Shown piece after piece: positions 15,122-22,826 of a stretch of 32,009 bases of DNA. The notes under the pieces were generated by a model. That model had not been told where the DNA came from. It saw only the letters and a program-made list of their open reading frames with translations, and searched no databases. Origin of the DNA: Lysobacter_F sp035645555 (GTDB taxonomy: Bacteria; Pseudomonadota; Gammaproteobacteria; Xanthomonadales; Xanthomonadaceae); contig DASQMI010000060.1 of the NCBI GenBank assembly GCA_035645555.1, positions 1 to 32,009 of the forward strand, read 5' to 3'. Made by a program: the position numbers and the translations under genes. Every line of letters starts with the position of its first letter. Within the stretch, counting starts at the first letter, position 1.

Positions 15122-15622
15122 ATGGCGCGCGCTCCCCGTTCTGCTTCCGTAAAGCCGCGCCGCCGCGCGCACCACGTGCTCGAACTGGAGCAATTCCTGC
15201 CGTACCGCCTGTCGGTACTGTCGAACCGGGTCAGCGGCGCGATCGCCCGCGTGTATTCGGAACGCTTCGCCATGGGCATCACCGAATGGCGGGTCATCGC
15301 GGTACTCGGCCGTTATCCGGGGCTGTCGGCCAACGAGGTTGCCCAGCGCACGGCGATGGACAAGGTCGCGGTCAGCCGCGCGGTGGCCCGCCTGCTCGAC
15401 AGTGGGCGGATCGAGCGCGACACCCACGGCGACGACCGCCGGCGCTCGGTGCTGCGGCTCAGCGAGGCCGGCTACCGCGTGCTCGACGAAGTCGCGCCGA
15501 TGGCGCTGGCGTTCGAAAAACGGCTGCTCGCCGGCATGCGCGCGGAGGAACGCGCGCTGCTGTTCCGCCTGCTCGACCGCCTCGACGAACTGGAGCTGCA
15601 GGCCGAGGCGGAGAGCCCGTAG
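15122..15622 (+). CDS. MarR-family transcriptional regulator, likely of the hppD-hmgA unit
   Basis: This 166-residue protein is a winged-helix MarR regulator. After a basic N-terminus (residues 1-17), LPYRLSVLSNRVSGAIARVYSERFAMGITEWRVIAVLGRYPGLSANEVAQRTAMDKVAVSRAVARL reads through the dimer helix, the first helix and the recognition helix, and DRRRSVLRLSEAGYRVLDEV forms the wing (Asp-Arg-Arg) and following helix. AAGGAG lies 6 bases upstream of the ATG. It is divergent from hppD with a perfect palindrome between them, so I infer it represses tyrosine catabolism and itself, with release by a pathway metabolite such as homogentisate or 4-hydroxyphenylpyruvate. The ligand is not visible in the sequence. 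Family is firm; the target is inference from position. Confidence 0.9.
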   Translation: MARAPRSASVKPRRRAHHVLELEQFLPYRLSVLSNRVSGAIARVYSERFAMGITEWRVIAVLGRYPGLSANEVAQRTAMDKVAVSRAVARLLDSGRIERDTHGDDRRRSVLRLSEAGYRVLDEVAPMALAFEKRLLAGMRAEERALLFRLLDRLDELELQAEAESP

Positions 15623-15642
15623 CGCGCCGGCGCCGCAAAAGG

Positions 15643-15667
15643 AAACGGCGGCCGGTGGCCGCCGTTT
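15643..15667. terminator. Bidirectional terminator between marR-type gene and POT gene
   Basis: Perfect inverted repeat: AAACGGCGGCC (15643-15653), GGT loop, GGCCGCCGTTT (15657-15667), in the 63-base gap between two convergent genes. Each strand ends the stem in TTT; the minus strand continues CCTTTTG. Its position and symmetry fit a shared terminator. Confidence 0.8.
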
Positions 15668-15685
15668 CGTCGTCCCCGCGCAGGC

Positions 15686-17188
15686 TTACTTCACGCCGTG
15701 CATCAGCTTCTGCACCAGCGGCGCGATCACGAACAGCAGGCCGCCGGCGATCAGCAGCGCCCAGAAGCCGAACGTGTAGCCGGCGTGCGCGGATTCGACG
15801 GTCATGCCGCCGGTGCCGCTGACGTGGCCGGCGAAGATGCCGGACAGGTTGTTGCCGATGCCGGTCGACAGGAACCAGCCGCCCATACCGAAACCGACCA
15901 GCCGCACCGGCGCGAGCTTCGTCACCATCGACAGCCCGATCGGCGACAGGAACAGCTCGCCGACGGTCTGGATCACATAGACCGCGAACAGCGTCCAGAA
16001 CGGGATCTGGCCAGCCTCGTTCACCAGGCTGGACAGCGCGAACATCAGCAGCAGGAACGCGAAGCCGTTGAAGATCAGGCCCAGGCCGAACTTGCGCGGG
16101 ATCGACGGATTGGCGTTGCCCATCCGCACCCACAGCCAGGCGAACAGCGGCGCCAGCGCGAGGATCGCGATCGGGTTGATCGACTGGAACCACGCCACCG
16201 GGAAGATCCAGCCGCCCAGGTTGCGGTCGACGATCTTCTCGGCGAGGAAGTTGAACGAGCTGCCCGCCTGCTCGAAGAACATCCAGAACATCACGTTGAA
16301 CGCGAAGATCACCAGCATGGCGATCGCGCGGTCGCGCGCCACCTTGCCCTCGCGGACGCCCTCGACGAGGATCAGCACGCACAGGCCGACGAACAGCGCG
16401 CCCAGCACCCAGGCCAGCATCCCGGCGCCGATGTTGAGCAGGAAGTAGATCACCGGGATCGCCACCAGCGCGCCGATGAGCACGCCGATCACGCGGCCGC
16501 TGCCCTCGGCACCGGCCGGCGGACGGCCCACGCCCTGCAGCTGGCGGCGGCCGATCCAGAACCACACCAGGCTGAGCAGCATGCCGACGCCGGCGGCCAT
16601 GAACACCGCCTTGTAGGACGGCATCTCCGGCGTGCCGAACACCTTGTCGGCGAGCAGGCCGGTCAGGATCGGCGCGACGAACGCGCCGGCGTTGATGCCC
16701 ATGTAGAAGATCGTGAAGCCGGAGTCGCGGCGCGGATCACCGACGCCGTACAGCTGGCCCACCATGGTCGAGATGTTCGGCTTGAACAGGCCGTTGCCGG
16801 CAATCACCGTGGCGAGCCCGAGCCGGAACACCTGCTCGTTCGGCACCATGATCATGAACAGGCCGGCGGCCATGATCACCGCGCCCAACAGGATCGACCG
16901 CTGGTAGCCGATCACCTTGTCGGCGACGTAGCCGCCGAAGATCGCTGCGGCGTAGACCAGCGCCAGATACGCGCCGTAGAGCTGGTTGGCGGGCTGCTCG
17001 CCGGCGCCGGAGCCCTGGTAGAACTGCGCCACGATGTACAGCACCAGCGCCCAGCGCATGCCGTAGAAGGCGAAGCGCTCCCAGAACTCCGTCATGAACA
17101 GCATCCACAACGGCCGGGGGTGTCCGAGCAGGGTCGGATACTCGGGAAGGGGCGCGCGCGACGCGCTCGATGGGGCGGCTCCGCTCAT
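15686..17188 (-). CDS. POT-family proton-dependent oligopeptide transporter
   Basis: This 500-residue major facilitator protein takes up di- or tripeptides with protons across the inner membrane. The POT/PTR2 signature ExxERFxYYG appears as EFWERFAFYGMRWALVLY (about residues 34-51), followed by GAYLALVYAAAIFGGYVADKVIGYQRSILLG and, further on, GNGLFKPNISTMVGQLY and FTIFYMGINAGAFVAPILTG, all typical. The middle region is hydrophobic, with about 12-14 helices in total. The second-half motif FFEQAGSSFNFLAEKIVDR matches the E-x-A-x-S-x-N segment of bacterial members. It starts 124 bases downstream of the Trp dioxygenase gene on the same strand and converges on the MarR gene. A weak promoter-like pair (TTGACG at 17277-17272, GGTAAT at 17256-17251, spacing 15) precedes it. 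Confidence 0.94.
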   Translation of the reverse strand: MSGAAPSSASRAPLPEYPTLLGHPRPLWMLFMTEFWERFAFYGMRWALVLYIVAQFYQGSGAGEQPANQLYGAYLALVYAAAIFGGYVADKVIGYQRSILLGAVIMAAGLFMIMVPNEQVFRLGLATVIAGNGLFKPNISTMVGQLYGVGDPRRDSGFTIFYMGINAGAFVAPILTGLLADKVFGTPEMPSYKAVFMAAGVGMLLSLVWFWIGRRQLQGVGRPPAGAEGSGRVIGVLIGALVAIPVIYFLLNIGAGMLAWVLGALFVGLCVLILVEGVREGKVARDRAIAMLVIFAFNVMFWMFFEQAGSSFNFLAEKIVDRNLGGWIFPVAWFQSINPIAILALAPLFAWLWVRMGNANPSIPRKFGLGLIFNGFAFLLLMFALSSLVNEAGQIPFWTLFAVYVIQTVGELFLSPIGLSMVTKLAPVRLVGFGMGGWFLSTGIGNNLSGIFAGHVSGTGGMTVESAHAGYTFGFWALLIAGGLLFVIAPLVQKLMHGVK

Positions 17189-17312
17189 GCGGTGTCCTCT
17201 CGGTTCGTGATCGGAAATGCGGTCCGCGCCGGTGCGCGGGACGGCGGAGCATTACCGACCGTGACGGAGTGCGTCAAACCGTGTGACCGCTGTTGCAGTG
17301 CAGCACGCCCGT

Positions 17313-18179
17313 TCAGGGGCTGCCGGCGGCGCCGATCAGCGTGCGCACCTCGAACAGCTCCGGGAAGAACGTCAGCTCCAGCGCCTGCTTCAGGAAGCCG
17401 ACGCCGGAGGAGCCGCCGGTGCCGCGCTTGAAGCCGATGATCCGCATCACCGTGCGCATGTGGCGGAACCGCCAGAGCTGGAACTGGGTCTCCAGGTCGA
17501 CCAGTTCCTCGCACAGGTGGTACTCGGCCCAGAACGCCGCGGTATCCCCGTAGATGCGCTCGAACACCGGCAGCAGCGCCGGATCGGACAGGTGCGGCTT
17601 CGACCAGTCGCGCTGCAGGTGCTGCGGCGGGATCGGATGGCCGCGGCGGGCCAGGTGGGCGAGGAACTCGTCGTACAGCGACGGCGCCTCCAGCACCGTG
17701 CGCAACCGCGCCTGCGCGTCCGGGTCGTAGGCGAACACCTGCACCATCGACGCGTTCTTGTTGCCGAGCAGGAACTCGATGGTGCGGTACTGCAGCGACT
17801 GGAAGCCCGACGACGGGCCGAGCACCGGGCGGAATTCCATGTACTCGGATGGCGTCAGCGTCTCCAGCACCGACCACATCTCGGTCAGCTGGCGCAGCAC
17901 CGCCTTGCAGCGCGCGAAGATCTTCTGGCAGGCGTCCAGCTCGTCGCGCCGCAGGTGCGCGATCGCCGCCTCCAGCTCGTGGATCATCAGCTTCATCCAC
18001 AGCTCGGAGACCTGGTGCTGGATGATGAACAGCAGCTCGTCGTGCTGCGGCGGATCGGTCAGGCGCTGCTGCGCCGACAGAAGGCGGTCCAGCTGCAGGT
18101 AGCCGGCGTAGGTCGTCCGCCCGGACAGATCGGTGTGGATGCCGGACTCGAGCGGGCGTTCGTTGCGGTCGATGCTCAT
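17313..18179 (-). CDS. kynA: Tryptophan 2,3-dioxygenase
   Basis: TDO oxidises L-tryptophan to N-formylkynurenine with heme and O2, the first step of the kynurenine route. The 288-residue protein shows TTYAGYLQLDRLLSAQ near the N-terminus. His55 in FIIQHQVSELWMKLMIHEL is the active-site His, and His240 in RFRHMRTVMRIIGFKRGTGG is the heme axial ligand; these fall at the numbers known for the Xanthomonas campestris enzyme, which suggests no gaps between them. GTGGSSGVGFLKQAL closes the substrate site. I chose the ATG at 18179-18177 (MSIDRNERPLESG); the frame is open upstream but unlike the family. No kynureninase or formamidase gene lies nearby. It is divergent from the 2-oxoacid dehydrogenase operon. 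Confidence 0.96.
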   Translation of the reverse strand: MSIDRNERPLESGIHTDLSGRTTYAGYLQLDRLLSAQQRLTDPPQHDELLFIIQHQVSELWMKLMIHELEAAIAHLRRDELDACQKIFARCKAVLRQLTEMWSVLETLTPSEYMEFRPVLGPSSGFQSLQYRTIEFLLGNKNASMVQVFAYDPDAQARLRTVLEAPSLYDEFLAHLARRGHPIPPQHLQRDWSKPHLSDPALLPVFERIYGDTAAFWAEYHLCEELVDLETQFQLWRFRHMRTVMRIIGFKRGTGGSSGVGFLKQALELTFFPELFEVRTLIGAAGSP

Positions 18180-18264
18180 GGCGGGCGCGGACTCGGGGCG
18201 CGCAGGGTACCGCAAGGGGCCCCGCCGCTGCCGGGCCGCCGGCGGAACGCACGGGCCCGGCCAT

Positions 18265-18277
18265 GGTGCAGTGCACC
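18265..18277. promoter_or_regulatory. Palindrome in the divergent kynA / E1-alpha region
   Basis: GGTGCA-G-TGCACC is a perfect 13-bp palindrome in the 179-base gap between divergent kynA and the E1-alpha gene. A -10-like TATGAT lies at 18322-18327, 31 bases before the E1-alpha ATG; no convincing -35 box is seen. The palindrome could be an operator, but short palindromes are not rare in GC-rich DNA. Confidence 0.35.
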
Positions 18278-18358
18278 GTCGAGCCGCCGAGCGTTCGCGA
18301 TGCCTGCGCATGGCTGGGCGGTATGATCGCGGGCTCCCGATCCCAGAGCCCTTTCCGA

Positions 18359-19432
18359 ATGACGGTCGCCGCACGCTTCGAGATCGAATACCTGCAGTAC
18401 CTCGGCCCGGACGGTCGCGCGGTGGCGGACTTCCCCGCCGAGTTCCGCGATCCGAAGGCGCTGCTCCCGCTGTTCAAGCAGATGCTGTTCGTGCGCACGT
18501 TCGACGCGAAGGCGATCGCGCTGCAGCGCACCGGCAAGCTCGGCACCTACGCCGCCTGCCTCGGCCACGAGGCCACCCACGTCGGCATCGGTGCGTCGCT
18601 GAAGCCCGAGGACGTGTTCGCACCGAGCTACCGCGAGTACGGCGCGCAGTTCATGCGCGGGGTGAAGCCGCGCGAAGTGCTGCTGTACTGGGGCGGCGAC
18701 GAGCGCGGCAACGATTTCTCCGGCCCGAAGCACGACTTCCCGTGGTGCGTGCCGATCTCCACCCAGTGCCTGCACGCGGCCGGTTCCGCGCTGACGTTCA
18801 AGCTGCGCAAGGAGCCGCGCATCGCGGTGGCCTGCTGCGGCGACGGCGGCTCGTCGAAGACCGACTTCTATGCCGCGCTCAACTCCGCCGGCGCCTACCA
18901 GCTGCCGCTGGTGCTGTGCGTAATCAACAACTTCTGGGCGATCTCGGTGCCGCGCAAGGCGCAGACCGGTGCGGAGACGCTGGCGCAGAAGGGCCTCGCC
19001 GGCGGCCTGCTGTCGCTGCAGGTGGATGGCAACGACCTGATCGCCGTGCTCGAAGGCATGCGCCGCGCCACCGAACGCGCGCGCAGCGGCCAGGGCGGCA
19101 CCGTCATCGAGTTCCTCACCTACCGCCTGCACGATCACACCACCGCCGACGACGCGCGCCGCTACCGCGGCGAGGACGAGGTCAAGCAGGCGTGGGCACG
19201 CGAGCCGATCGCGCGACTGCGCACGTATCTGACCTCGCTCGGCCTGTGGAGCGAGGCCGAGGAGCAGGCCTGGGCCGAGGAATGCGGCAAGCTCGTCGAC
19301 GAGGAGATCAACGCCTACCTCAACACGCCCGTGCAGCCGGTCTCCGCGATGTTCGACTACCTCTACGCCGATCCGCCGCCCGATCTGCTGGCGCAGCGCG
19401 AAGCCGCGCTGGCGCAGGAGGGCAAGGCATGA
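18359..19432 (+). CDS. 2-oxoacid dehydrogenase E1 component, alpha subunit
   Basis: This 357-residue thiamine-diphosphate enzyme subunit decarboxylates a 2-oxo acid and, with the beta subunit, passes the acyl group to E2. The thiamine-diphosphate motif runs from GDG at 161-163 to Asn-Asn at 190-191 (CGDGGSSKTDF to VINNFWAISVPR). AACLGHEATHVGIG and SYREYGAQFMRG are typical of the alpha family, and RLHDHTTADDARRYR matches the phosphorylation-loop region, closer to branched-chain (BCKDH) than pyruvate enzymes. I chose the ATG at 18359, where the conserved sequence begins; 18263 would add 32 unrelated residues. The stop overlaps the E1-beta ATG (ATGA). The substrate, branched-chain 2-oxo acids or pyruvate, is not certain. 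Confidence 0.92.
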   Translation: MTVAARFEIEYLQYLGPDGRAVADFPAEFRDPKALLPLFKQMLFVRTFDAKAIALQRTGKLGTYAACLGHEATHVGIGASLKPEDVFAPSYREYGAQFMRGVKPREVLLYWGGDERGNDFSGPKHDFPWCVPISTQCLHAAGSALTFKLRKEPRIAVACCGDGGSSKTDFYAALNSAGAYQLPLVLCVINNFWAISVPRKAQTGAETLAQKGLAGGLLSLQVDGNDLIAVLEGMRRATERARSGQGGTVIEFLTYRLHDHTTADDARRYRGEDEVKQAWAREPIARLRTYLTSLGLWSEAEEQAWAEECGKLVDEEINAYLNTPVQPVSAMFDYLYADPPPDLLAQREAALAQEGKA

Positions 19433-20415
19433 GCGCGCCGGCGATTACCCTGATCGAAGCGATCACGCAGGCGCTCGCCTACGAGATGCGCCAGGACCCG
19501 TCGGTGCTGGTGCTCGGCGAGGACGTCGGCGTCAATGGCGGCGTGTTCCGCGCCACCGCCGGCCTGCAACAGCAGTTCGGCCCCGAGCGCGTGCTCGACA
19601 CGCCGCTGGATGAGACCACCATCGCCGGCCTCACCGTCGGCCTCGCCGCACAGGGCATGAAGCCGGTCGCCGAAGCGCAGTTCGACGGCTTCGTTTACCC
19701 GATGGTGGACCACATCATCTGCCACGCCGCGCGCTTCCGTTACCGCACCCGCGGCCGGCTCACCTGCCCGATGGTGCTGCGTGTGCCGTGGGGCGGCGGC
19801 ATCCGCGCGCCGGAACACCATAGCGAAGCCAACGAGGCGATCTTCACCAACGTTCCCGGCCTGCGCGTGGTGATGCCGTCCTCGCCCGCGCGCGCCTACG
19901 GCCTGCTGCTGGCGTCGATCCGCGAGCCGGATCCGGTGATCTTCATGGAGCCCAAGCGCATCTACCGCCAGTACAAGGAAGTGGTGCCGGACAATGGCGA
20001 GGCGCTGCCGCTGGACGTGTGCTACGTGCTGCGCGACGGCACCGACGTCACCCTGGTGACATGGGGCGCGCAGGTGAAGGAGACGCTGGAAGCGGCGGAG
20101 AAACTCGCGGCCGACGGCATCAGCGCGGAAGTGATCGACGTGGCCACGTTGCGCCCGCTCGACTTCGCCACCATCGCCGAATCGGTCAGCCGGACCGGCC
20201 GCTGCGTGATCGTGCACGAGGCGCCGAAGACCGCGGGCTTCGGCGCGGAGATCGCCGCGCGCCTGGCCGAGGAGTCGATGTACGACCTGCTGGCGCCGGT
20301 CGAGCGCGTCACCGGCTACGACACCCACATCCCGCTGTTCCGGCTGGAGATGAAGTACCTGCCGAGCGTGGACAAGATCGTCGCCGCCGCCAAGCGCACC
20401 CTGGCCGCCAGCTGA
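19429..20415 (+). CDS. 2-oxoacid dehydrogenase E1 component, beta subunit
   Basis: This 328-residue transketolase-like subunit completes the E1 heterotetramer. It reads ITLIEAITQALAYEMRQDPSVLVLGEDVGVNGGVFRAT at the N-terminus (residues 5-43), with the family's GEDVG motif, then RVLDTPLDETTIAGLTVGLAAQGMKPVAEAQF with the conserved acidic residue contacting the cofactor, and later RVPWGGGIRAPEHHSEANEAIF with the His-rich loop. The C-terminal domain VTLVTWGAQVKETLEAAEKLAADGISAEVIDVATLRPLD is typical. ATGA overlap with E1-alpha (19429-19432) implies translational coupling. The SH3-cupin gene starts one base after its stop codon. BCKDH-type activity is likely but not proven. Confidence 0.95.
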   Translation: MSAPAITLIEAITQALAYEMRQDPSVLVLGEDVGVNGGVFRATAGLQQQFGPERVLDTPLDETTIAGLTVGLAAQGMKPVAEAQFDGFVYPMVDHIICHAARFRYRTRGRLTCPMVLRVPWGGGIRAPEHHSEANEAIFTNVPGLRVVMPSSPARAYGLLLASIREPDPVIFMEPKRIYRQYKEVVPDNGEALPLDVCYVLRDGTDVTLVTWGAQVKETLEAAEKLAADGISAEVIDVATLRPLDFATIAESVSRTGRCVIVHEAPKTAGFGAEIAARLAEESMYDLLAPVERVTGYDTHIPLFRLEMKYLPSVDKIVAAAKRTLAAS

Positions 20416-20416
20416 C

Positions 20417-21142
20417 ATGCGCGCGCGCGTGATCCGCGAGTACCGCACGCAGTACCGCAGCCCGATCGGGTTCCGGGCGGGCGAGACCGTGCGGATCGGC
20501 GAGCGCGACCACGAGTGGCCGGCGTTCGTGTGGACCACCACCGCCGACGGCAACGCGGGCTGGGCGCCGTTCGACTGGCTGCGCGCGCTTGGCGACGGCC
20601 GCGCCGAGGCGCTGCGCGACTACAGCGCGCGCGAGCTCGACGTCGACGCCGGCGACGCGCTGACGCTGCGGCACGAGCTCGGCGGCTGGTGGTGGGTGCG
20701 CCATGCGGACGGCCGCGAGGGCTGGGTGCCGGCCACGCACCTGCAAATGCAGGAGGAGGACGCGCGCATGAATCCCGCCGGCGAAGCCATCGATCTTGCC
20801 GCCAAGCTGGCGCGCTTCTCCGAGCACTGGTCGCCGCGCGTGGTCGCGGAGATGAACGACTACCAGTTCAAGCTGGTGAAGCTGCAGGGCGAGTTCGTCT
20901 GGCATTCGCATGCCGACACCGACGAGACGTTCCTGGTGCTGCACGGCGAGATGGAGGTCGGCTTCCGTGACCGCGACGTGCACGTGCGCGCCGGCGAGAT
21001 GATCGTCATCCCGCGCGGCGTGGAGCACATCACGCGCGCCCGCGAGGAGTGCCACGCGCTGATCGTGGAGCCGCGCGGCGTGGTGAACACCGGCGAGAAC
21101 ACCGACAGCGACCTGCGCGCGGCCAACGACGTGTGGGTCTGA
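20417..21142 (+). CDS. Two SH3-like domains joined to a metal-binding cupin
   Basis: A 241-residue ORF between E1-beta and E2. Residues 1-56 (VIREYRTQYRSPIGFRAGE to GWAPFDWL) and 66-109 (LRDYSARELDVDAGDALTL to GWVPATHL) are two SH3-like repeats, each ending in a Gly-Trp-hydrophobic-Pro strand. Residues 118-241 are a single-domain cupin whose ligands are intact: His163 and His165 (WHSHADTDETF), Glu170 and His204 (GVEHITRA). The linker between them is only about eight residues. The cupin begins with Met118 (ATG at 20768), preceded at 20751-20759 by GGAGGAGGA, so a free cupin could be made as well. The ORF is uninterrupted and starts one base after the E1-beta stop. Its biochemical role is unknown; a cofactor-sensing or accessory role in the dehydrogenase operon is inference. 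Confidence 0.85.
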   Translation: MRARVIREYRTQYRSPIGFRAGETVRIGERDHEWPAFVWTTTADGNAGWAPFDWLRALGDGRAEALRDYSARELDVDAGDALTLRHELGGWWWVRHADGREGWVPATHLQMQEEDARMNPAGEAIDLAAKLARFSEHWSPRVVAEMNDYQFKLVKLQGEFVWHSHADTDETFLVLHGEMEVGFRDRDVHVRAGEMIVIPRGVEHITRAREECHALIVEPRGVVNTGENTDSDLRAANDVWV

Positions 21143-21180
21143 ACCGCTTCTTCGAATCGAACCATCGAACAGGACGACGC

Positions 21181-22599
21181 ATGAGCAACAAGAAGACCTT
21201 CCTGCTGCCCGACCTGGGCGAGGGCCTGCCGGACGCCACCATCGTCGAGTGGTTCGTCAAGGAGGGCGACACGATTCGGCTCGATGCGCCGCTGGTGTCG
21301 ATGGAGACCGCCAAGGCGGTGGTCGAGGTGCCCTCGCCGGTGTCCGGCAAGGTGTTGAAGCTGGCCGGCGGCCCGGGCGACATCATCGCCACCGGCACCA
21401 TGCTCGCCGAGTTCGAGATCGACCCGTCGCTGCCGCAGCGCGCCGAGGGCCAGGACACCGGCCACCACCACCACGCTTCACCGGCGACGCAGAACGCGGC
21501 CTCGCCCGGCGGCAAGGGCGCCGGCGCCGATGCGCCGGGCAACGGCGACAACGTGATCGCCTCAGACGAGGGCGGCGTGATCCAGGAAAGCGGCCAGACC
21601 CGCACCGAACGTGCCGACAGCGGCACCGTGGTCGGCGCGATGCAGACCTCCGATGCCGTGCACAGCGAGCAGGCGGTCAGCGTCGGCGGCGTCAAGGCGA
21701 TGCCGGCGGTGCGTGCGCTCGCGCGCAAGCTCGGCGTGGACATCACCCGCGTGCGCCCGAGCGGCGCCGACGGCGTGGTCACCATGGACGACGTCAAGCG
21801 CGCGGCGGCGGACGGCAGCGCGAAGCCGGAACCGCGTGCCGCCGGTGCCGCCGCACGCGCGGCCGCGGCGCCGATGCCTGTCCCGGCCCCCGCGGCCGCA
21901 CGCAGCACGTTGTCGCAGGCCGGCAAGCCGATGCGCACGCGCCCGCCGGGCGAATCCGTCAGCGGCCAGCCCGAGCAGCTCAAGGGCGTGCGCCGCAACA
22001 TGGCGCGGGTGATGGCCGATGCGCACGCCAAGGTCGTGCCCACCACACTGGTCGACGATGCCGACCTGCACGCGTGGATCGGCAAGCAGGACATCACCGC
22101 ACGGCTGGTGCGCGCGATCGTCGCCGCCTGCAAGGCGGTTCCCGCGCTCAACGCCTGGTTCGACGGCGACAAGCTCACCCGCACGCTGCATCCGCACGTC
22201 GACCTCGGCATTGCGGTCGACACCGACGACGGGCTGTTCGTTCCGGCGCTGCGCAATGCCGACATGCTCGACGCGCGCGGAATCCGCGAGGGCATCAACC
22301 GCCTGCGCGCGCAGGTCGAGGACCGCTCGATCCCGCCGAGCGAGCTGTCCGGCTACACCATCTCGCTGTCCAACTTCGGTATGTTCGCCGGCCGCTACGC
22401 CACGCCGGTGGTGGTGCCGCCGTGCGTGGCGATCGTCGGCGCCGGCAAGCTGTGCCACGACGTGGTGGCGGTGATGGGCGGCATCGAGGTGCACCGCCGC
22501 CTGCCGATCTCGCTGACGTTCGACCACCGCGCCTGCACCGGCGGCGAGGCGGCGCGCTTCCTGAAGGCGCTGATCGACGACCTGGCGCTTCCGAACTGA
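21181..22599 (+). CDS. Dihydrolipoamide acyltransferase (E2) of the 2-oxoacid dehydrogenase complex
   Basis: E2 forms the core of the complex and moves the acyl group from lipoate to CoA. The 472-residue protein has one lipoyl domain (about residues 5-80; LVSMETAKAVVEVPSP, with lipoyl Lys45), a 90-residue Ala/Pro/Gly linker including four consecutive His at 95-98, an E1/E3-binding domain (171-208; AMPAVRALARKLGVDITRVRPSG), a second Ala/Pro linker and the catalytic domain (about 250-472). The active-site His449 is present in FDHRACTGGEAARF, but the Asp of the usual His-x3-Asp-Gly motif is Thr453. The start is the ATG at 21181, 38 bases after the cupin gene. No E3 gene is nearby; a genomic lpd elsewhere must serve. 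Confidence 0.93.
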   Translation: MSNKKTFLLPDLGEGLPDATIVEWFVKEGDTIRLDAPLVSMETAKAVVEVPSPVSGKVLKLAGGPGDIIATGTMLAEFEIDPSLPQRAEGQDTGHHHHASPATQNAASPGGKGAGADAPGNGDNVIASDEGGVIQESGQTRTERADSGTVVGAMQTSDAVHSEQAVSVGGVKAMPAVRALARKLGVDITRVRPSGADGVVTMDDVKRAAADGSAKPEPRAAGAAARAAAAPMPVPAPAAARSTLSQAGKPMRTRPPGESVSGQPEQLKGVRRNMARVMADAHAKVVPTTLVDDADLHAWIGKQDITARLVRAIVAACKAVPALNAWFDGDKLTRTLHPHVDLGIAVDTDDGLFVPALRNADMLDARGIREGINRLRAQVEDRSIPPSELSGYTISLSNFGMFAGRYATPVVVPPCVAIVGAGKLCHDVVAVMGGIEVHRRLPISLTFDHRACTGGEAARFLKALIDDLALPN

Positions 22600-22609
22600 G
22601 CGGCCGCCG

Positions 22610-22813
22610 ATGCCCTACGTCAACATCCAGATCACCGCGGGCGCGACCCGCGAACAGAAGGCCGGGCTGGTGGCGGACGTCACCGAGTCGCTGATCCAGC
22701 GGCTCGGCAAGCGTCCCGAGCACATCCACGTCGTCATCCAGGAAATCACCGAGGACAACTGGGGCTTCGAGGGCCTGCTGACCGACGACTGGAAAGCCCG
22801 CCAGAAACGCTGA
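22610..22813 (+). CDS. 4-oxalocrotonate tautomerase family protein
   Basis: This 67-residue protein belongs to the 4-OT/MIF tautomerase superfamily. Pro follows the initiator Met (MPYVNIQITAG), so after Met removal the catalytic N-terminal proline is exposed. TREQKAGLVADVTESLIQRLGK is the family's first helix and HIHVVIQEITEDNWGFEGLL its beta-strand and closing region. The members use Pro1 as a base to interconvert keto and enol 2-oxo acids, which suits a place 10 bases downstream of a 2-oxoacid dehydrogenase E2 gene on the same strand. The actual substrate is unknown. Length is close to the 60-65 residues of classical 4-OT. Confidence 0.88.
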   Translation: MPYVNIQITAGATREQKAGLVADVTESLIQRLGKRPEHIHVVIQEITEDNWGFEGLLTDDWKARQKR

Positions 22814-22826
22814 CCGGAGCCCGCGC

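Noticed and set aside
20768..21142. Cupin as a separate gene with the SH3 gene broken by a frameshift
   Set aside because: The reading frame runs unbroken from 20417 to 21142 with coding character throughout, so one ORF with an internal start fits better.
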